Below are positions 22,494 through 35,799 of a stretch of DNA of 64,000 nucleotides, piece by piece. The position numbers and the translations under genes were made by a program. How positions within the stretch are numbered: position 1 is the first letter of the stretch; every line of letters starts with the position of its first letter. The DNA comes from Thuidium tamariscinum. Lineage: Eukaryota > Streptophyta > Bryopsida > Hypnales > Thuidiaceae. The notes beneath the pieces were generated by a model, which saw only the letters and a list, made by a program, of their open reading frames with translations, did not search any database and was not told the DNA's origin. The stretch spans positions 14,275,501-14,339,500 of the forward strand of contig OX344749.2 in assembly GCA_947034885.2 (NCBI GenBank), in the 5' to 3' direction.

Positions 22494-24727
22494 TCAGTAT
22501 CGTGCATCCCAGAAAGTGAAATCAGGGGAGCAGTTCAGCCCAAGCGCAGGGGTGATGTAATTGCCATTCAGAAATTCTGTAGCCACAGCCTTGTTAAACG
22601 TATTAGAAGTGTGGATACCGTCCCAGCTCAAGTGCCCAGCTGGATTAGCACAATAACTGTTTGTCAAGTTTACAAACTGAAGGCCAACAACTCCTGCGTT
22701 GCCACAGGTCACCTTCGAATTAAAGTTGTAGTACCCCCCCGCTCCACAGCACGCCTTCAAAGGCTCAGTAACATCTGTGAATATGATGAATTAGAAAACC
22801 AATTCATTAGTACAAAAAAGGCATTCAAATCACAGTTATAGGCATCATTCTTCTCAAATCTTGACACAATCGCCATACTCTCTCAACAATGGCAAAGCTT
22901 CAAGAAATTGGCGTCACGAGACCTAGTTTTTAGAGCTTTGGCATTCGAGTGTCACAATTTTGGCTCTCTAAAACACGCCAGAAATATTCAAATCAAGAAG
23001 ACGGTCTAGGATTGGAACTAAAAAAAGAACATTAGTTAATTACAGGGCATGATCGACTTACTGTAACTCCGGGGGTCTGTGAGTATGTTGATGTAGACGC
23101 TGTGGAGGTCGCCGTAGTAGAGGTTGACGTCAGGAAACTTGGCCCTCAGTTCGATCACAGATTCCTCGAGGACGGCGTTGTGATTGCTTGTGATTCTGTT
23201 GATTTCCTTGTAACAGCCTCGACTGTCATAGCTATCGGGGGAGTTGTCGGGAAACAAGGTGAGCAAGGCAGGAATGCATCCCAGTGGCGGCAGATTTATC
23301 ACCAGCAGGTCACGTCCCCCAAATGCCACAATCCCCTGCAAATCAAAACAGAGGAACATTCGGCAACATAAACAATGAATTTTAATCGGAAGGGGCCGCT
23401 TTAGACTCGACCCAATTGATCCCAGTGCAAAACTTGCGCTCAGAATGGAGCTTGAAAGCCCAAGAATGGGTTTAGCTTCTGAAAGTTGGGTCTCGGTACG
23501 TCCAGGTCAAGAACACCTGACGCAATGCCTCTTTTGGTTTAGTGCTTTTTTCTTGCACTTGCAAGATGGAGAGTTTTTCTCCTTTAGGGTTGGCGTGGGA
23601 AAATCATTGAAGAATTAAGAAGACTGTCTCCAGGTTCTCACCTCAATAAGATCAGCAATGGCTTGCACCACGGGGTCCACGAGCTGCAGCGTTTCTTGAG
23701 GAGTCAGAGCGGAGTCGTAGAGGCTGAAGAAGTAATCTTGGTAGCCAGCGTATACAACATATAAGGATGAATTCAGTGTTGCGATTGTGGGCAGGCTCTG
23801 CACAACAACTACGGACCCCACCCAAGAGACAATATCCCACCAAAACGGAAATCAATTATCAACAAAATAATGTCACAAAATCAAAGAGTCCAGAGGCTGA
23901 ACTTAGATACACAAGGAATAGATAACGTTTGTGAAAGTAGACTTAGCATCTTACTAAGTATAACATGCCGAGCTGCCACGGGAGTAGTAACTCAAGGGAT
24001 GTTATTTCAAATTGAATGCTTTCACATTCTTGTACAAAACACTCTTTTGTTGGATCTTGCATCAATCAAATGCTCAGGACACCGTAACTTCAAATTAAAG
24101 AGAGATATTAATTACGAGCATAAGTTAGTTATAAACACGGTCTGTCTTCATATCCAATGCATACTGCATTTTATCCAAGGAGGTCATAAGGATTCAACAA
24201 TGAAGCACAAGTGAAGAATCAATCGACTTACTGACGGGGTCTTGGTTTTCATAAAAGGAGAGACGCACTTTGAATCGCACCAGCCACTCCAGTTGCACAT
24301 CCAGAGAGAACGGTGTGTGGAATCCCGAGTCTCTTGTCCACCCAGTGCTGGGCCTGGCTGTGGCCCCCGAAGCCGCGAAGCTGACGCCGTATGTGAAATC
24401 CGCGCTGGTGCCTCGTAAGATGGGATAGATGGGGCGCCGCCGAACGCCGAACGCCAAGAAGTCCACCAGCAATTTGCCGTCGCAGTACCGATCCGCCGGG
24501 TGCGTGGGGAACAAGTTACCGTTGGGAGACAGCTCCGCGTTCGCAAACTGCGACGGAAAGGCCGCAATGCTGTTGCCCACGTCCGACAAGGAGTCGCCGA
24601 AGGAGTACACGGCGGGGTACGAGCAGTTTCGCAGCGCTGCCGAAATTGGGAGAATGCAACAGCTGAAAATCTGGAGCATCCACAGCACTGACGCAATTCT
24701 TCCCCTCACGCTTGCTTCCATAGTCAT
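22494..24727 (-). CDS. Secreted GDSL esterase/lipase, four exons
   Basis: Exons on the minus strand: 24727-24236, 23797-23642, 23335-23062, 22774-22494. Phases join exactly to 400 aa, normal for plant GDSL hydrolases. A signal peptide (about residues 10-31) is followed by the nucleophile block YSFGDSLSDVGN (Ser46). Next come block II GVSFAASGATA, DPSLPTIATLNSSLYVV, the block III region AGYQDYFF, NLPPLGCIPALLT, the ...C-CGAGGYYNFN Cys-rich turn, and the Asp-His pair in LSWDGIHTSN (Asp359, His362). Block III normally reads GxND; here the Asn is Gln (GYQD). The enzyme should hydrolyse esters in the secretory path or cell wall; the substrate cannot be told from sequence. The first intron donor is taken as GTCAGT because it keeps phase with exon 2 (acceptor TTGTTGTGCAG). 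A relic of a second copy lies downstream. Confidence 0.92.
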
Positions 24728-24922
24728 CTTCGACTCTTTGGTATTATTGAAACAGTGAAGAAAAACTCAAGGATTCAGAGTCACAGATCCAGTAATCTCT
24801 CTATGTTAGACTCGACTTGCAGGGATGATAATTACTACAAGAGAATAGATTTGTGACCTCTCAACTTGTCAGTGGTGTTCGATCAATCGTCAGTGCGTGA
24901 TGACTAGTTTCGGGCCCTGGAG

Positions 24923-24928
24923 TTTATA
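24923..24928 (-). promoter_or_regulatory. Candidate TATA box of the GDSL gene
   Basis: The minus strand reads CATATAAACTCC here, about 195 bases before the start codon. The position and sequence suit a plant TATA box with a leader of roughly 165 bases. It is supported by sequence and spacing only. Confidence 0.4.
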
Positions 24929-27300
24929 TGTAACAATGCACACAAGAGAAGTCGTCGTGATTTTGTCGTAAAAGTAGGTTTGAGATTGATGTGTCACCAG
25001 CTCTTCTTTGGGCACTACAAAGTTTTTCTAAATTATTGTTTTAAAAGGAGCTCGGAAGTGGACAGGGTGCACGCTTTCAAATGTTTGGGGCTGGGACAAT
25101 TACAAATGCTGTCTCTGTCTCGTTCTTTATCTGCTGGCATAGGTTCATGCTTTGCCAAGAGTTGACAATTCGCTTCACATTCTTCAAGTCAAGCTTGCAA
25201 TCAGCGATCTCCCCTCTGATGTCGACACTTGCTTGATATGAATTTCAGAGAGGAGATTACTTTAATTTGCTGCTGGAGCTTCTGCATTTGGTGACGCAGG
25301 GTCACAATACGATCACAAATAATCTGGTGCACTCTACAAGCTCCTTAGTGCTTCTTGTTTTGTGTTAAAATTGGCTTGCAAAAAAGTAAAAATTTAATTT
25401 TGACAATCACAAGCAAGCGGATAAAAGTCCCTAGTCCCAATAAAAGAAAGTAGTTTTTTTGCGCTTAAGATGATTAACATTGAACTGGGTGCATTCTGGT
25501 AACAGAAAAAATTGCAAACAACCCCCCCCCCCCGCCCACCAATTGCAATCCAAAACTGCACCAGACGCAGTCCAGAGACCGACTGTATTATCCGCTTGAC
25601 AAAATGGGAATTGGCAATTGAAAGACTTTGATGTAAATGACAGTAGCTTGTAGTTACATTTTAATTGTGTGCACCGCAAGATCCAGACTCAACAACTAAT
25701 GTTGTTCAATCCTCACAAGAGGCGTACTTACAGAGAGTCCACGTGACGTCAAGAATTTTCCGAAAGCGAAGGACTTCAAACTATGCACTCCGCTGGAAAG
25801 GCATGTGCAAACCAGAATTTAAGAGAGCAGGTTGTAATTTCAGAGATTATCACCAAATTACCCTTACTTGGTCAACAGATGAGCATTAAAATTGATAAAC
25901 AGTACTGCACGTGTGTATGGATCTGCATATTTGAATCATGGTCTTGAACAGCCATAAAAGTCGGAACCAAAACTTACCCCTTTAGGACTTCGTCACTCGA
26001 ACGCAGGATACTTCGAAACAAGGTTGAAATGCCCGCTGTTAGTAGCCGCATCACAAATTCAGTTTGGAGGCTGTTCTAGCAGCGAGCTTCTTCCACGATC
26101 TTGATTTGTTTAAACTGCATCCTTCCGATGTCCAAGGTGCATGTATTCACAGAAATGCCAATTGTATGAACCCATCTGTCTCAACATTCAACGTGCTCTA
26201 CGACATTGCTTCAGCAGGATAGCTATAATAATTAATCACAAATTTGGAATTGTTTCATCTCTTTTTTCTTTTTTTGAAACAAATGAAATGGAATTTCATT
26301 GCAGAAAGAGAAGTACAAACCCACCAGCCACCAGGGCCTGGCAGGGGAATTGTTTCATCTTTGATTTAATTTGCACATGCTTTGCACAACATCCCAATTC
26401 AGATTCCCGACCATTAAGTCACGTTGTGTACAACGCCATGAGCGCCATTCGGCATGTGTCTTGAGATTAACATATAGTGCCCGTAATAAATTCTCAAGTC
26501 GAAACTTTCGCTTCTCGGTCATACATGGAACCCTCCTCGAGCAAATTCATGTGAACACGCAATCTACTTCATTGAAAAAATTACATCATTTAGTATTACG
26601 CACAAACGTTAACTTTGTTTCCCACCACCACGATAAAGCCACAGAAGAACAGTAGTGTGTCGGCGAAGCAGAGATGAATAAGAATCATTACATTTATGCA
26701 CATTTCAGAACCATCCTCAGGATACTAATTTTTAACACATTGAAGTGGACGATCAACTCTGGACTCTCCTCATTGGATGAGATAGCCTTGTATTATTTGC
26801 AAAACTCCAGAACTCATTTCATACAAATGAGACACAAATGTGTCAAATTTCGACTTCCAGCTTTTCAAACACTCTTCCTAGTCTCTTCTCAGCTATCAAA
26901 AAACATGAACTGACGCACTGTACATATTGTACAAAATAAAATAACTCACGATCATCTCCAATGCAACCATTTACCTGAAGAATTTCTCAAACTATCAACC
27001 TGTAAACAATCAATTCACACTCTCTTCCAACTAATAAATACGCTTGCCAGGGTTCCCGCGTTTACACTCAATTAGATGCTCAGCAATTGTCCATCTCCTA
27101 GACCAATATGTACCTGCATCAATCAAAGAAAGCATTTTGAGATACTTATCAATAAAAACTCACTTCATGAGTGCTGAAGTTCTTTAATACGTCAGAATCC
27201 TCTTTCAATGGCCAACAAAAAACAACAATAAAAATATATATCCAATCTATTACACGTCAACAACAAAAGTTCATACCTTAGAATAAGTCCGTTATTAATT
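24929..27300. other. Intergenic region between two minus-strand genes
   Basis: No gene is supported on either strand. It holds the GDSL promoter side and the 3' trailer of the membrane-protein gene. A run of 11 C followed by GCCC at 25521-25535 is the only notable simple sequence. Confidence 0.5.
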
Positions 27301-30300
27301 TCACTTGGGCAAGCCCTTGGGACTCTCTTGAGCATGAATGTGTGCGTAACGCTGCTTCTTGTTGCGGTGGTTGGCAAGAATCCACGCGACCGTCAACAAG
27401 GTCAAGGCAACGGACAACAGCAGAAGTGGAATCCACAAGTTTCGAAGAGCAGATTTGGCAGGGCTACATCGCTGAGTCACTATGGTGTTGAACGTGTTGT
27501 ACACGAAGGAACAGTTGGTTAAACTTGTTATTGATGGGATGATACTCACGAGGCTTTGCCCACCTGTAGGAAGAAGAAAAGTCAGTCATAGGTTGAGAGA
27601 TTCACACCCCAGCTTACATTAGCCCCAAGTTGTAACGTACACAAAGCTTCGACAGCGAAAAGTTTGGAAAGGTTACAGGAACCCAAATACAGCAGGTTCT
27701 GCTTTTTAAATATGTCAACTACGAAATTAATTTAAAACCCTCCCCATTTTTAAGAGTAGTTGTGACGCACTTCAGATAAACAATTCCAGGGTCATACGTA
27801 TTTTCACGATTGTTGAAACAGTTGAACCCTTAATACTTAACCAACAGCTGAAGAACTCTAAATCCACCACCTCTTCAATTTGCATTAAGCCATAACCGTA
27901 TTTCTCCCAAAGTTTGTAGAAAGAAAACGACAGACTATGATGGATAATTATGAGCTCTACAGTGAACGCTGAAGTACTTGGGTATACTTGGATGCCAAGA
28001 AAATAGAATGAACAAAGGTTTTATTTAACACTATCCCTCTTGACCAAAGAGAACATCACTAAGCATTATGATATATACTTCATCAAGTCACATATCCTAG
28101 TATGTTATAACGGTAATTTGTAACTAATCACGTGCATCTGTAAGCATAAAATTTCAATCTTAGCAACTTCCACTACGCTGATCAAGAAAGGAGGAAATAC
28201 CTTGAGAAAAATCCTCTGCAGTTGTGTTCTGAGTTGGAGTGACAACACGCCCTTGAGTCAAACATTCGTTTGAGATTGGTTCTACTGAGCAGACGTAAGG
28301 TTGTAAAACCTGAACATATTTAGTCAGTATACGAATGGTCACATTAAATTCAGCAACTGAGCACTCAACTAAGACGAAAAAATGTATTGAGATCCAGTGC
28401 TTACTTGTGGCAGTTGACCAATTTGAACCGTCCCCGCTGGACAAGTATTTGAATAAGTATAGTCGGGGGCTGGACCGATTGGATCACATACACTAGGAAT
28501 TGTAGAATTTCGGCCTGCGCGGGCACTTGTTTGTCGTATTTGAGTAACAATACTGTTAGCCTGTCAATCAAGGTATACCAACTGTCAGATAGAACATTTT
28601 GCGGCTCAGCACAAGCTACAGCTAATTCCGTAACGCAGAAAACGAATTCAAAAGTGAAAATACCCGCAGTCTTCAGGCTAAGATAGAAAAAGAAATTCCA
28701 GTGAATATTTAGATTGTCGTGGAATTTGCAGAAGGAATGTGCCCCATGTTCATAGAGAAGTCTCCTTATAGTCCCCTGTCAGATGAAGCCCAAAGACTGA
28801 AAGAGAAAGATTGAAAGCTTGTTCGCACCTGCACAATAATATTATCAACACCCTGTCTGGCAACATTCGATGCAGAACTCGCAGTAGCTAAGTCCACACA
28901 AGGAAGTAGACTGTCAAGTGTGGTATTCGCTGGAGCTTGTAGGTACTCGCTGAAAGCTTGGCATGTGTCCGAGGTCACGCTGCAATGTCAATATCATACC
29001 CACGTCAGACTTAAAGTTGAAACACCAGAAAATCAATTTGGAAACATAATAAGGATTACAAATGCAAACATCCCGGCAAACAATGCTTCAATGTGAATAT
29101 TTAAATTAGCATTGACGAATAACAAACAACAATGATAGAGAGAGTAATTTTCGTACTTATTAACAGCGAAGAAAACGCCGAATAACACCCACGTCAAGAT
29201 CGTCATTAGCCATCCGAGTAAAATGACCCTGTTAAACATGATTGGCAACAGTAATTCAGTGTCAAGTGATTTCGAATTCTCAAATTTTTTTCTCTTCTGC
29301 ACATCACTTAGAACACTGCAAAGACTTCCTGAACAATACTAGGTCATAAGCAACTCTAAAACCACTTGATTGACAGAAACAACAAGCTGAATAGTCCAGG
29401 CGTTGGACTCACAAGAACAATATAGTCCTCCATCCCAAGAAGGCCGACACTGCAAGTGCAACAATCACAATGTCAAAGACGAATAATGTTTCAGACCAAT
29501 ATGTGTGGAAAGAAAACAAACTTATAGATATTTCTAAGGGTCCAAATGGTCACAAGTTTACATAAAAAGAAGATGAAATGAATCATTTAGGAAGATCCAA
29601 TGAAGCCAGCAAAATACAATTATAAAAAGATGAAATCTTTCCCTAAAGCTTTAAAACGAACTGTCCGAAGGTAATTTTGAGTGGTAGAAATGTGTTTAGA
29701 AAGTTACTATAGCAACAAGGATCCATATCTTACCTAATCCCACAATGACGAGGAAGAGGGTCACTGCCAAAATAACATACAAAGCAATTTCTCTGCAACC
29801 AAGGAAGCAAATAATTAGATTCATTTGCACTAGTCGACCATCGCGGTCGAAAACCATCATCGTCGGCTTAAGATGAATACAGAGAATGCTCACACAATCA
29901 TGGCGGGTAGATGCCTTAGAAGTCGAAATCAGCAATGGAAAACGAAAAGACTCACATTCCATTGACAAGTCTATTAATCGTCCGAATGTTGTCATCAACG
30001 TCCTTCGTGATGCTGTCAGCTTGTTGATTGAGTTGAGTCACAGTTGAGCCAATTTGACTCAACCCCGCAATGTTGTACTTACTGACTAACGCATCCACCT
30101 TGGTTAAAGTGGAGGACACGTTGCGAACTGTGCCTGTAGCATCATCTGCAGAATCGGATATGGAATCCCTGACAAGGAAGGCTTGCGTATGAAATTGTTT
30201 GTTGCGTATGAACAGTGTAATGATGCATCCTCTGCACACAGACAAGACTCAAAATTAGCAAGTAAACAATGTCTCGGGGACTAAGAATGATTGTCGGCAA

Positions 30301-32691
30301 ACTATCAATGCAGATATAAACATCTGCGCAATCAACATCGGCAGACTGAAACCATGCCAAATTATCAAGATAAATGACATTCTTCGGCCATTCCAAGCCT
30401 ATTCTTTGAAAATCAGTATCATTATCGCATTCTGACATGACAGAAAGGATCTTAGAAACTATAGTGGCAACTGCGTAAAATGGAAAAGGAGAACATTATC
30501 TTCAAATATAATCAAGACCAACGACCTTGACAGAGTCAAAAAAATAAGATCCGGAGCAATGGGGAGGGAAAAGTCTTACATGGCAAAGAGGGACAGAAGC
30601 AGCACGAGAATTCGAGGAATCCAATAATAAATGGATTTGTGAGGCTCCGTTGACCTATGGCGACGGCAGCAACAGAGCCTGCAGCACGCGGCCAAGATGA
30701 GGAGAGCTCCCAGAAGCAGCAATGCCACAGCGATGGCAAACCCGTAAACACCCGTGTATATCGCTGACTGCAATCACGTCAAACATCGCATTCTCAGTGA
30801 AAGGCTATACTCACAATTGAAAGAAAGGGGGATACATGTGTAATAATTGGAAATATCGTCAGTTACGATACAATAACAAAATGAACAGGTCAATAAAACA
30901 GACATTGTCGGTTCGGAGCGCCAAAAATATGGCTCTAAAAACTCTGACAAATAGCAATTCGAAATGCCCTGAACTGCGAAAACTAGAACTTCCAAGTACC
31001 ACTCGCTTTAAAAACTAGGGCTTACAAGTGCTCAGATGGGTTTTCAGCTAGCATGCTGAGCATTGAGTTCGAGAATCTAGGACTAGTATAGATATCGAAT
31101 TCAGGTCTCAATTGGTCGACTCAGAAATTAACCTTGGATTCGAGGGATTTCGCCGATTAAGTAAATTAACAAATATAGGTTAGAGAATCGTCCGAGAGGT
31201 CAGCGCGCATCAAGGATAGTGATAGGGATAATCTTCACAACAGTCGGGAAGCTGACCCTGGCTGTACACTGACTATTGCTCGTAACACTTAATTAGCATA
31301 ACTGTACATTTTGGCGCATCAAGTAAGAATGACATACCGCCCAATAATGTTTGTTCTTCACGTCATATCCTCCTCGGTACTTGCGAAAGCTTTTCAACGG
31401 ATCTCTGCGATCTCCGCGCACAGCTAGTAGTCGGGTTGTGTTCGACGGTTGAGTCTGCAACAGTCGCCTCCTTCCGAAATCTGCGAGCAGCAAACACGCA
31501 AGATCCATTTGAGCTTTTTCAAAAATTTAAGACACATAATTAGCATCTCCTTAAGAGGTTGCAATAATTATTCAATCTACCTAAGCTTTCCTTCTGTCGT
31601 CAAAGTGGTAGCCTTAGCTGCGTCCAAGTATGACCTCATAGCAAAATCCAGGTTCTAGAATCTAGAATGTAGCCAAGAATCTATTGCCGTCTCAGTATCA
31701 CTACCAGTTGTCTTATTCAAAAAATTGGACGTATGGGGGAATTCGAGAGAGCTCCGAAAGTTCTAAATCTGAACGCCCATTCAAGAACTCAAAACCCCGC
31801 TTGAGAAGAAGTTTAGCCCTGAGAATCTCCCCCACGTGCTCTTATGAACCAATTCACGTCTGGGTAACAGGGCAAGCGTAGCCAACAAAAACGGGAGTTT
31901 TCATATGGAAGTCCTGACGAACGCCAAAACGTACTCTATAATTACGCTGATTGATCAACAAGATGATTCAAAACAATTTCCGGCTACTAAGACACGTGAC
32001 GGCTGCAAGTAGGAGTGGCTTGCTGGATTTGGCTCTTCCCGGCAATTAATGGTGAGAAAGAACGAAGTAGTCGAAACATTGAACCTTTACCGAACCATAC
32101 AATCTTCAAGAAAATTCCGATTTGTCCAAATCATCCACTGCAGGTGTAGATTAACAAAGTATCGTGCACATTGCTTTGCAAATAGCCACACTGGAGTGCA
32201 AGCAACGCGAATCATTCTCACTGACAACCATGGACATTCAACTATTTCATACACTTGAACCACATTCCCCGCTACACAACCAGATTGACCAAGTCTCCTG
32301 AAGATTGACACCCTCAAGAGCAACCAATGATCTGCATCATACCAAGAACATCTCCGAACTGGAGCTGCCGCTGCTCATTCCCAACCTTGGCACTCCCCCA
32401 CAGCAGAGGAGTCTCCTCGCTCCGACTGACGTACGCTACCACGGCACCATCTTCACTCGCCACACGCTCATCTCCGAAGACTCTTGCATCCACCAAAGCT
32501 CCAGGCGACAACACTCGCAGCAAAAACACCAGAGACAAAAGCAGTGCGAGCCTCCAGCTCGTCCTTGCGTCACAAAATCCAAGTCCACAGGAAGAAGCTT
32601 TCCTATTCTTCAAAGTGGACGTCTGTTGCGCAGAAGTGACGTCCATGTCGATTGATTCCGCACTCTCAGGAATTGGAAACCTCAGAAGCAT
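27301..32691 (-). CDS. Plant multi-pass membrane protein of the At2g12400 / DDB_G0292058 family, eleven exons
   Basis: Exons on the minus strand: 32691-32343, 31480-31338, 30767-30580, 30231-29956, 29792-29734, 29449-29413, 29228-29157, 28979-28829, 28560-28405, 28309-28201, 27563-27301. All junctions keep phase and give 600 aa. The N-terminus holds a signal or anchor segment (about 46-66). Next is the family motif DPLKSFRKYRGGYDVKNKHYWA, split here as DPLKSFRKYRGG then YDVKNKHYWA. Two membrane segments flank a CCRLCCCRRH patch; a long extracellular stretch (DSISDSADDATGTVRNVSST) follows, then two to three membrane segments (ALYVILAVTLFLVIVGL, GWLMTILTWVLFGVFFAVN). Next is a Cys-rich domain (TSDTCQAFSEYLQ, LLPCVDLATA, SVCDPIGPAP) and a last membrane span (LWIPLLLLSVALTLLTVAWI) with a basic tail. 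The architecture resembles tweety/prominin-like proteins. Plasma-membrane placement is inferred; the molecular function is unknown to me. Confidence 0.85.
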
Positions 32692-33806
32692 TCTGAAAAT
32701 TCTGTGAATTCTGCGGGTTCTGTAAATTCAAATCCCCTCACACACTGAAAGCACTGGATACAGTAGACCGACGACTCACCCACTATGCCTTCTCGGGCCT
32801 CTTCTCACTGAATCCTGTGTCCCGAGCTTGGCAACAAAAGCATTTCAACACAAGCAGTACGGCAGCAAACTGTAGGACATCACCCAATTTGCAACGAACG
32901 AAGTACAGACAGCGCACTGACGGATTCAGAACGTGATCTGCAGCAGCTGGGAGTGATTCTGGAGCTGCATGAGATCGAGCTTGAAGGCGTGTGGGGGACT
33001 ATCAAGGCAAGAACGGCAGTACATCACCAGAGGAGTGGTCTTTTTTCCTATTATACAGGCGGCTGAGGGCTAGGCACCTGGGAGTGGTCGGTTAGTGAGT
33101 TACTAATTCAGTTCGCGAGTAGGTCCAGTGAGAGGGTTTAGGCAAGTTGGAGAGAATCTAGGCTTTGCCACACAAATGAGCTGTAGCATTCAGACGAGTG
33201 TCTTGCTTCCGGGACCACCAAACCCTTGTAGAGGGTGTCCACGTGGCTAGATGGATGAAGTTCATCCATGAAACGGACGGGAATTGAGTAATGGGGATGT
33301 AAAATGAGGTTAGCGAGGGAGGCGAGTCAGATTGTATGAGTTTCAAATTCTTGTGAAATCGAGTTCCTGTGCTGTTGGCGGGCGAGGTGCCTGGTTAGAG
33401 ATTTGGGTAAAAAGTGAATTTTTATTTGACTGGGTGTGAAATTCGTTTTAAACATCTTCTAATTTTCATGATAAGGGTTACACATTGTACACAACCTGAG
33501 GCTGGAGAGGGGAATCATGGGAAGAAGTGATGGTATCTCCAAAGTTCTTATCATTATAAACAAGGACATTACGTGACATCAAACACAATGGGTCGATTAG
33601 CCCTGTCCGTGTTTTGACTACAGGTTTTCCAGATATTAATCCCAGGCAAATGGGATTTTGGGTTTCATAGCTAGCATTAGTCAGGAATATAATCAAAACC
33701 ACAGAAGTATCGATTTTTTTTTACGCATGTGAAGCAGAATTCATTGCAAAGATAAGCCAAAACAATGACACCAGCCACACGCAGAAGGTAAGTTTCAATG
33801 CAGGAC
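32692..33806. other. Upstream region of the membrane-protein gene
   Basis: It contains the leader and promoter side of the minus-strand gene that starts at 32691. A weak TATA-like TATAATAG lies on the minus strand at 33055-33048. No other gene is supported. Confidence 0.4.
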
Positions 33807-34038
33807 GTTAAAGAGAACCATCGAAAGGGGGTCCAGCGGGGCAAATCTCATTTTACTAGGGGTTGACAAGGGTTTGGGGTTTATATTTGTGTTGGGTTTT
33901 TTGGTATGTTCAAGGTCTCATCGGCTAATTTGGGGTCTCTGATTCGGAATCTGAATTCAGAATTTGAAAAAAAAAATTAAAAAAAATTAAAAAAAAATTC
34001 AGCGTTTTTCCCCGAGGGCTTCAATGGTTCTCTTTAAC
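33807..34038 (+). mobile_element. MITE family A, full copy 1, TTAA inside its ends
   Basis: The 232-bp element has ends GTTAAAGAGAACCATCGAA and TTCAATGGTTCTCTTTAAC, which are inverted copies of each other with one mismatch. The interior contains CAAATCTCATTTTACTAGGG, TTTGGGGTCTCTGATTC and the family core GAATTCAGAATTTG followed by A-rich DNA. If the flanking TTAA is the duplicated target, the element proper is 33812-34033. A second full copy in the opposite direction is at 39461-39713. Confidence 0.75.
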
Positions 34039-35396
34039 ACGCTCCAGTTTCAATTGGGTACAGAAACACTGAGAATGCCCTTATTTCCTTTGGGGCAGAA
34101 ATGAATGTAACATCCCAGCACATGGGGCGGTCATTGGAACGTAACATCCTCCCTAAAGTAACATATTGCACATCAGCATAACTTACCATACCATGTCAGT
34201 TTGTGTGGGTTGTTGAGGTTTCACCAAGACATCAATGTGTAAGGCAGAGCACCACTTGCATGTATTTTCAAAGACATATACCGTCAAACTTGTATTTTTA
34301 CATGTCCACATTGAACATAAGTTTGGGGGTAATTAGACTTTCTTTGTTGAAACTTTAGTTTGAGGGAGGGTGTTGTTAAAGTCACCTTTTAAGAGCTGAT
34401 TGCATGTTCGGGAAGCTAAACTTCATGAAACAATTCTCAATAAATTTTTATAGAAAGAAAAATGGAATTGGCATCCAATCCAAGTCATTTCATATTTTTT
34501 GGACCTTAGTGGAATTAGTTACGAATTTCTGAAAGTTGATATGCAATGGTTTCTAAAAGCAATCCCCTCCTAAAATGTACATTGTTGGTACATTGAAGAA
34601 AGCAAAGTCTACCTCTCTGTTAGAGGTCCCTTTTAGAATTTGGTCCCTTTTAGAGCACCCACCGTTAAAGCACATTCATTTACATGTTGGCCTGATGGGC
34701 AAGTATAGTGCTTGTTCAAGCAATAAGACAGAAGAGGCTTCACCAATTGTCTTGCTAGGGTGGGCAAGCAAGAGTGGAGAAGGATAAATTTCACCAATTC
34801 TGGTGAACAATGTCATTGGTGGAGACTTGGAGAAAGCTTGAAAGAATCTAAAATGTGTGCTTTTCTCCCACCCACTAGGTCCACATGAAAATGCAAAGAC
34901 TATTTTTCCCTGTAGTTCTCCCAGCAAAGTTTCCTTGCCCACCGAAACATGTAAGGAGGCCCTTTACTCCTCCATTGAGAAGTTCTGTCGGTTGCGCCCT
35001 AAAACCAAATTGGTAAGAGAAGAGGTCGTTGATGATACAGTACGGTGGGGCAGCAGCTCGGCTCTGTCCAGCTGTAGTGGAGCTCAGAAGGGGGATAGGA
35101 ATTTCGTCTAGGATTCTGAAAAAAGCAACGGAGACCAACAAAACTTTCTTATCACAACTGCCTGCTGGATAACTTAGAGCCGAGCTCACTGCTGCCCAAC
35201 CGCCCATTTTTTTATTGATGTATTTATTACTTATTTTGGGCACAACCCCCAATCATCCATTTCAAAAGCATAGTCGATCTGAAAGTTGAAATGGCAAGTT
35301 TATTGTGGGGGGCGAGGGAATCGGTCAACTTATTATTGTTGAAGATGGTGGAACAGTGTTGGGCCGCTGATTGAGCGGAAGCTAACAAACTAATCC
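34039..35396. other. Gene-free spacer
   Basis: No gene is recognised. A short direct repeat TCCCTTTTAGA occurs at about 34628 and 34644. Several minus-strand frames stay open around 34676-35252, but they lack motifs or convincing splice sites. Confidence 0.4.
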
Positions 35397-35455
35397 AAAG
35401 GTTCATACCTTCTTATTTGTGTCAAAAAAAAAAAAAAAAAAAGGTTCATACCTTC
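35397..35455 (+). mobile_element. Tiny retroposon insertion: 27 bp with 16-bp target duplication
   Basis: AAAGGTTCATACCTTC occurs at 35397-35412 and again, exactly, at 35440-35455. Between them lie TTATTTGTGTC and a run of A. This is the signature of target-primed reverse transcription that stopped after copying only a poly(A) tail plus 11 bases of a transcript or LINE/SINE 3' end. The perfect repeats suggest a recent event. Confidence 0.8.
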
Positions 35456-35799
35456 GATCATAACCTAAGTTAGAGTCCATTCTCATCAGGAGCGGGAAAG
35501 GCATTGATCTTTGCCTCGACAAAAATGGGAGCCTCTGGAACTGTGCACCAATAGCAATAGGATATTGGCACTGGACTACTGTTGGGCGAAATCGCCAGAG
35601 GCACGAAATCCGCTCAGGCTCTGAAACGGCCCACCTCCTGTTGGGCTACATGTTGCTATTCCACCAAGCTCTTTGGGGAACACTTCTTGATGTAGGCCGT
35701 GCCACTTTGATGAAGATCCACAAAGCAGCTAAACTTCGGCCTCATCAAGCTCCTTCTCTCTAGGAGAATTTTGACAAATGCTGACTTCAGTCCTCGGTG

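Noticed and set aside
24429-24758. Plus-strand open frames over the GDSL first exon
   Set aside because: Antisense of the GDSL signal peptide and GDSL block.
25521-25535. Poly-C run
   Set aside because: Simple sequence with no sign of function.
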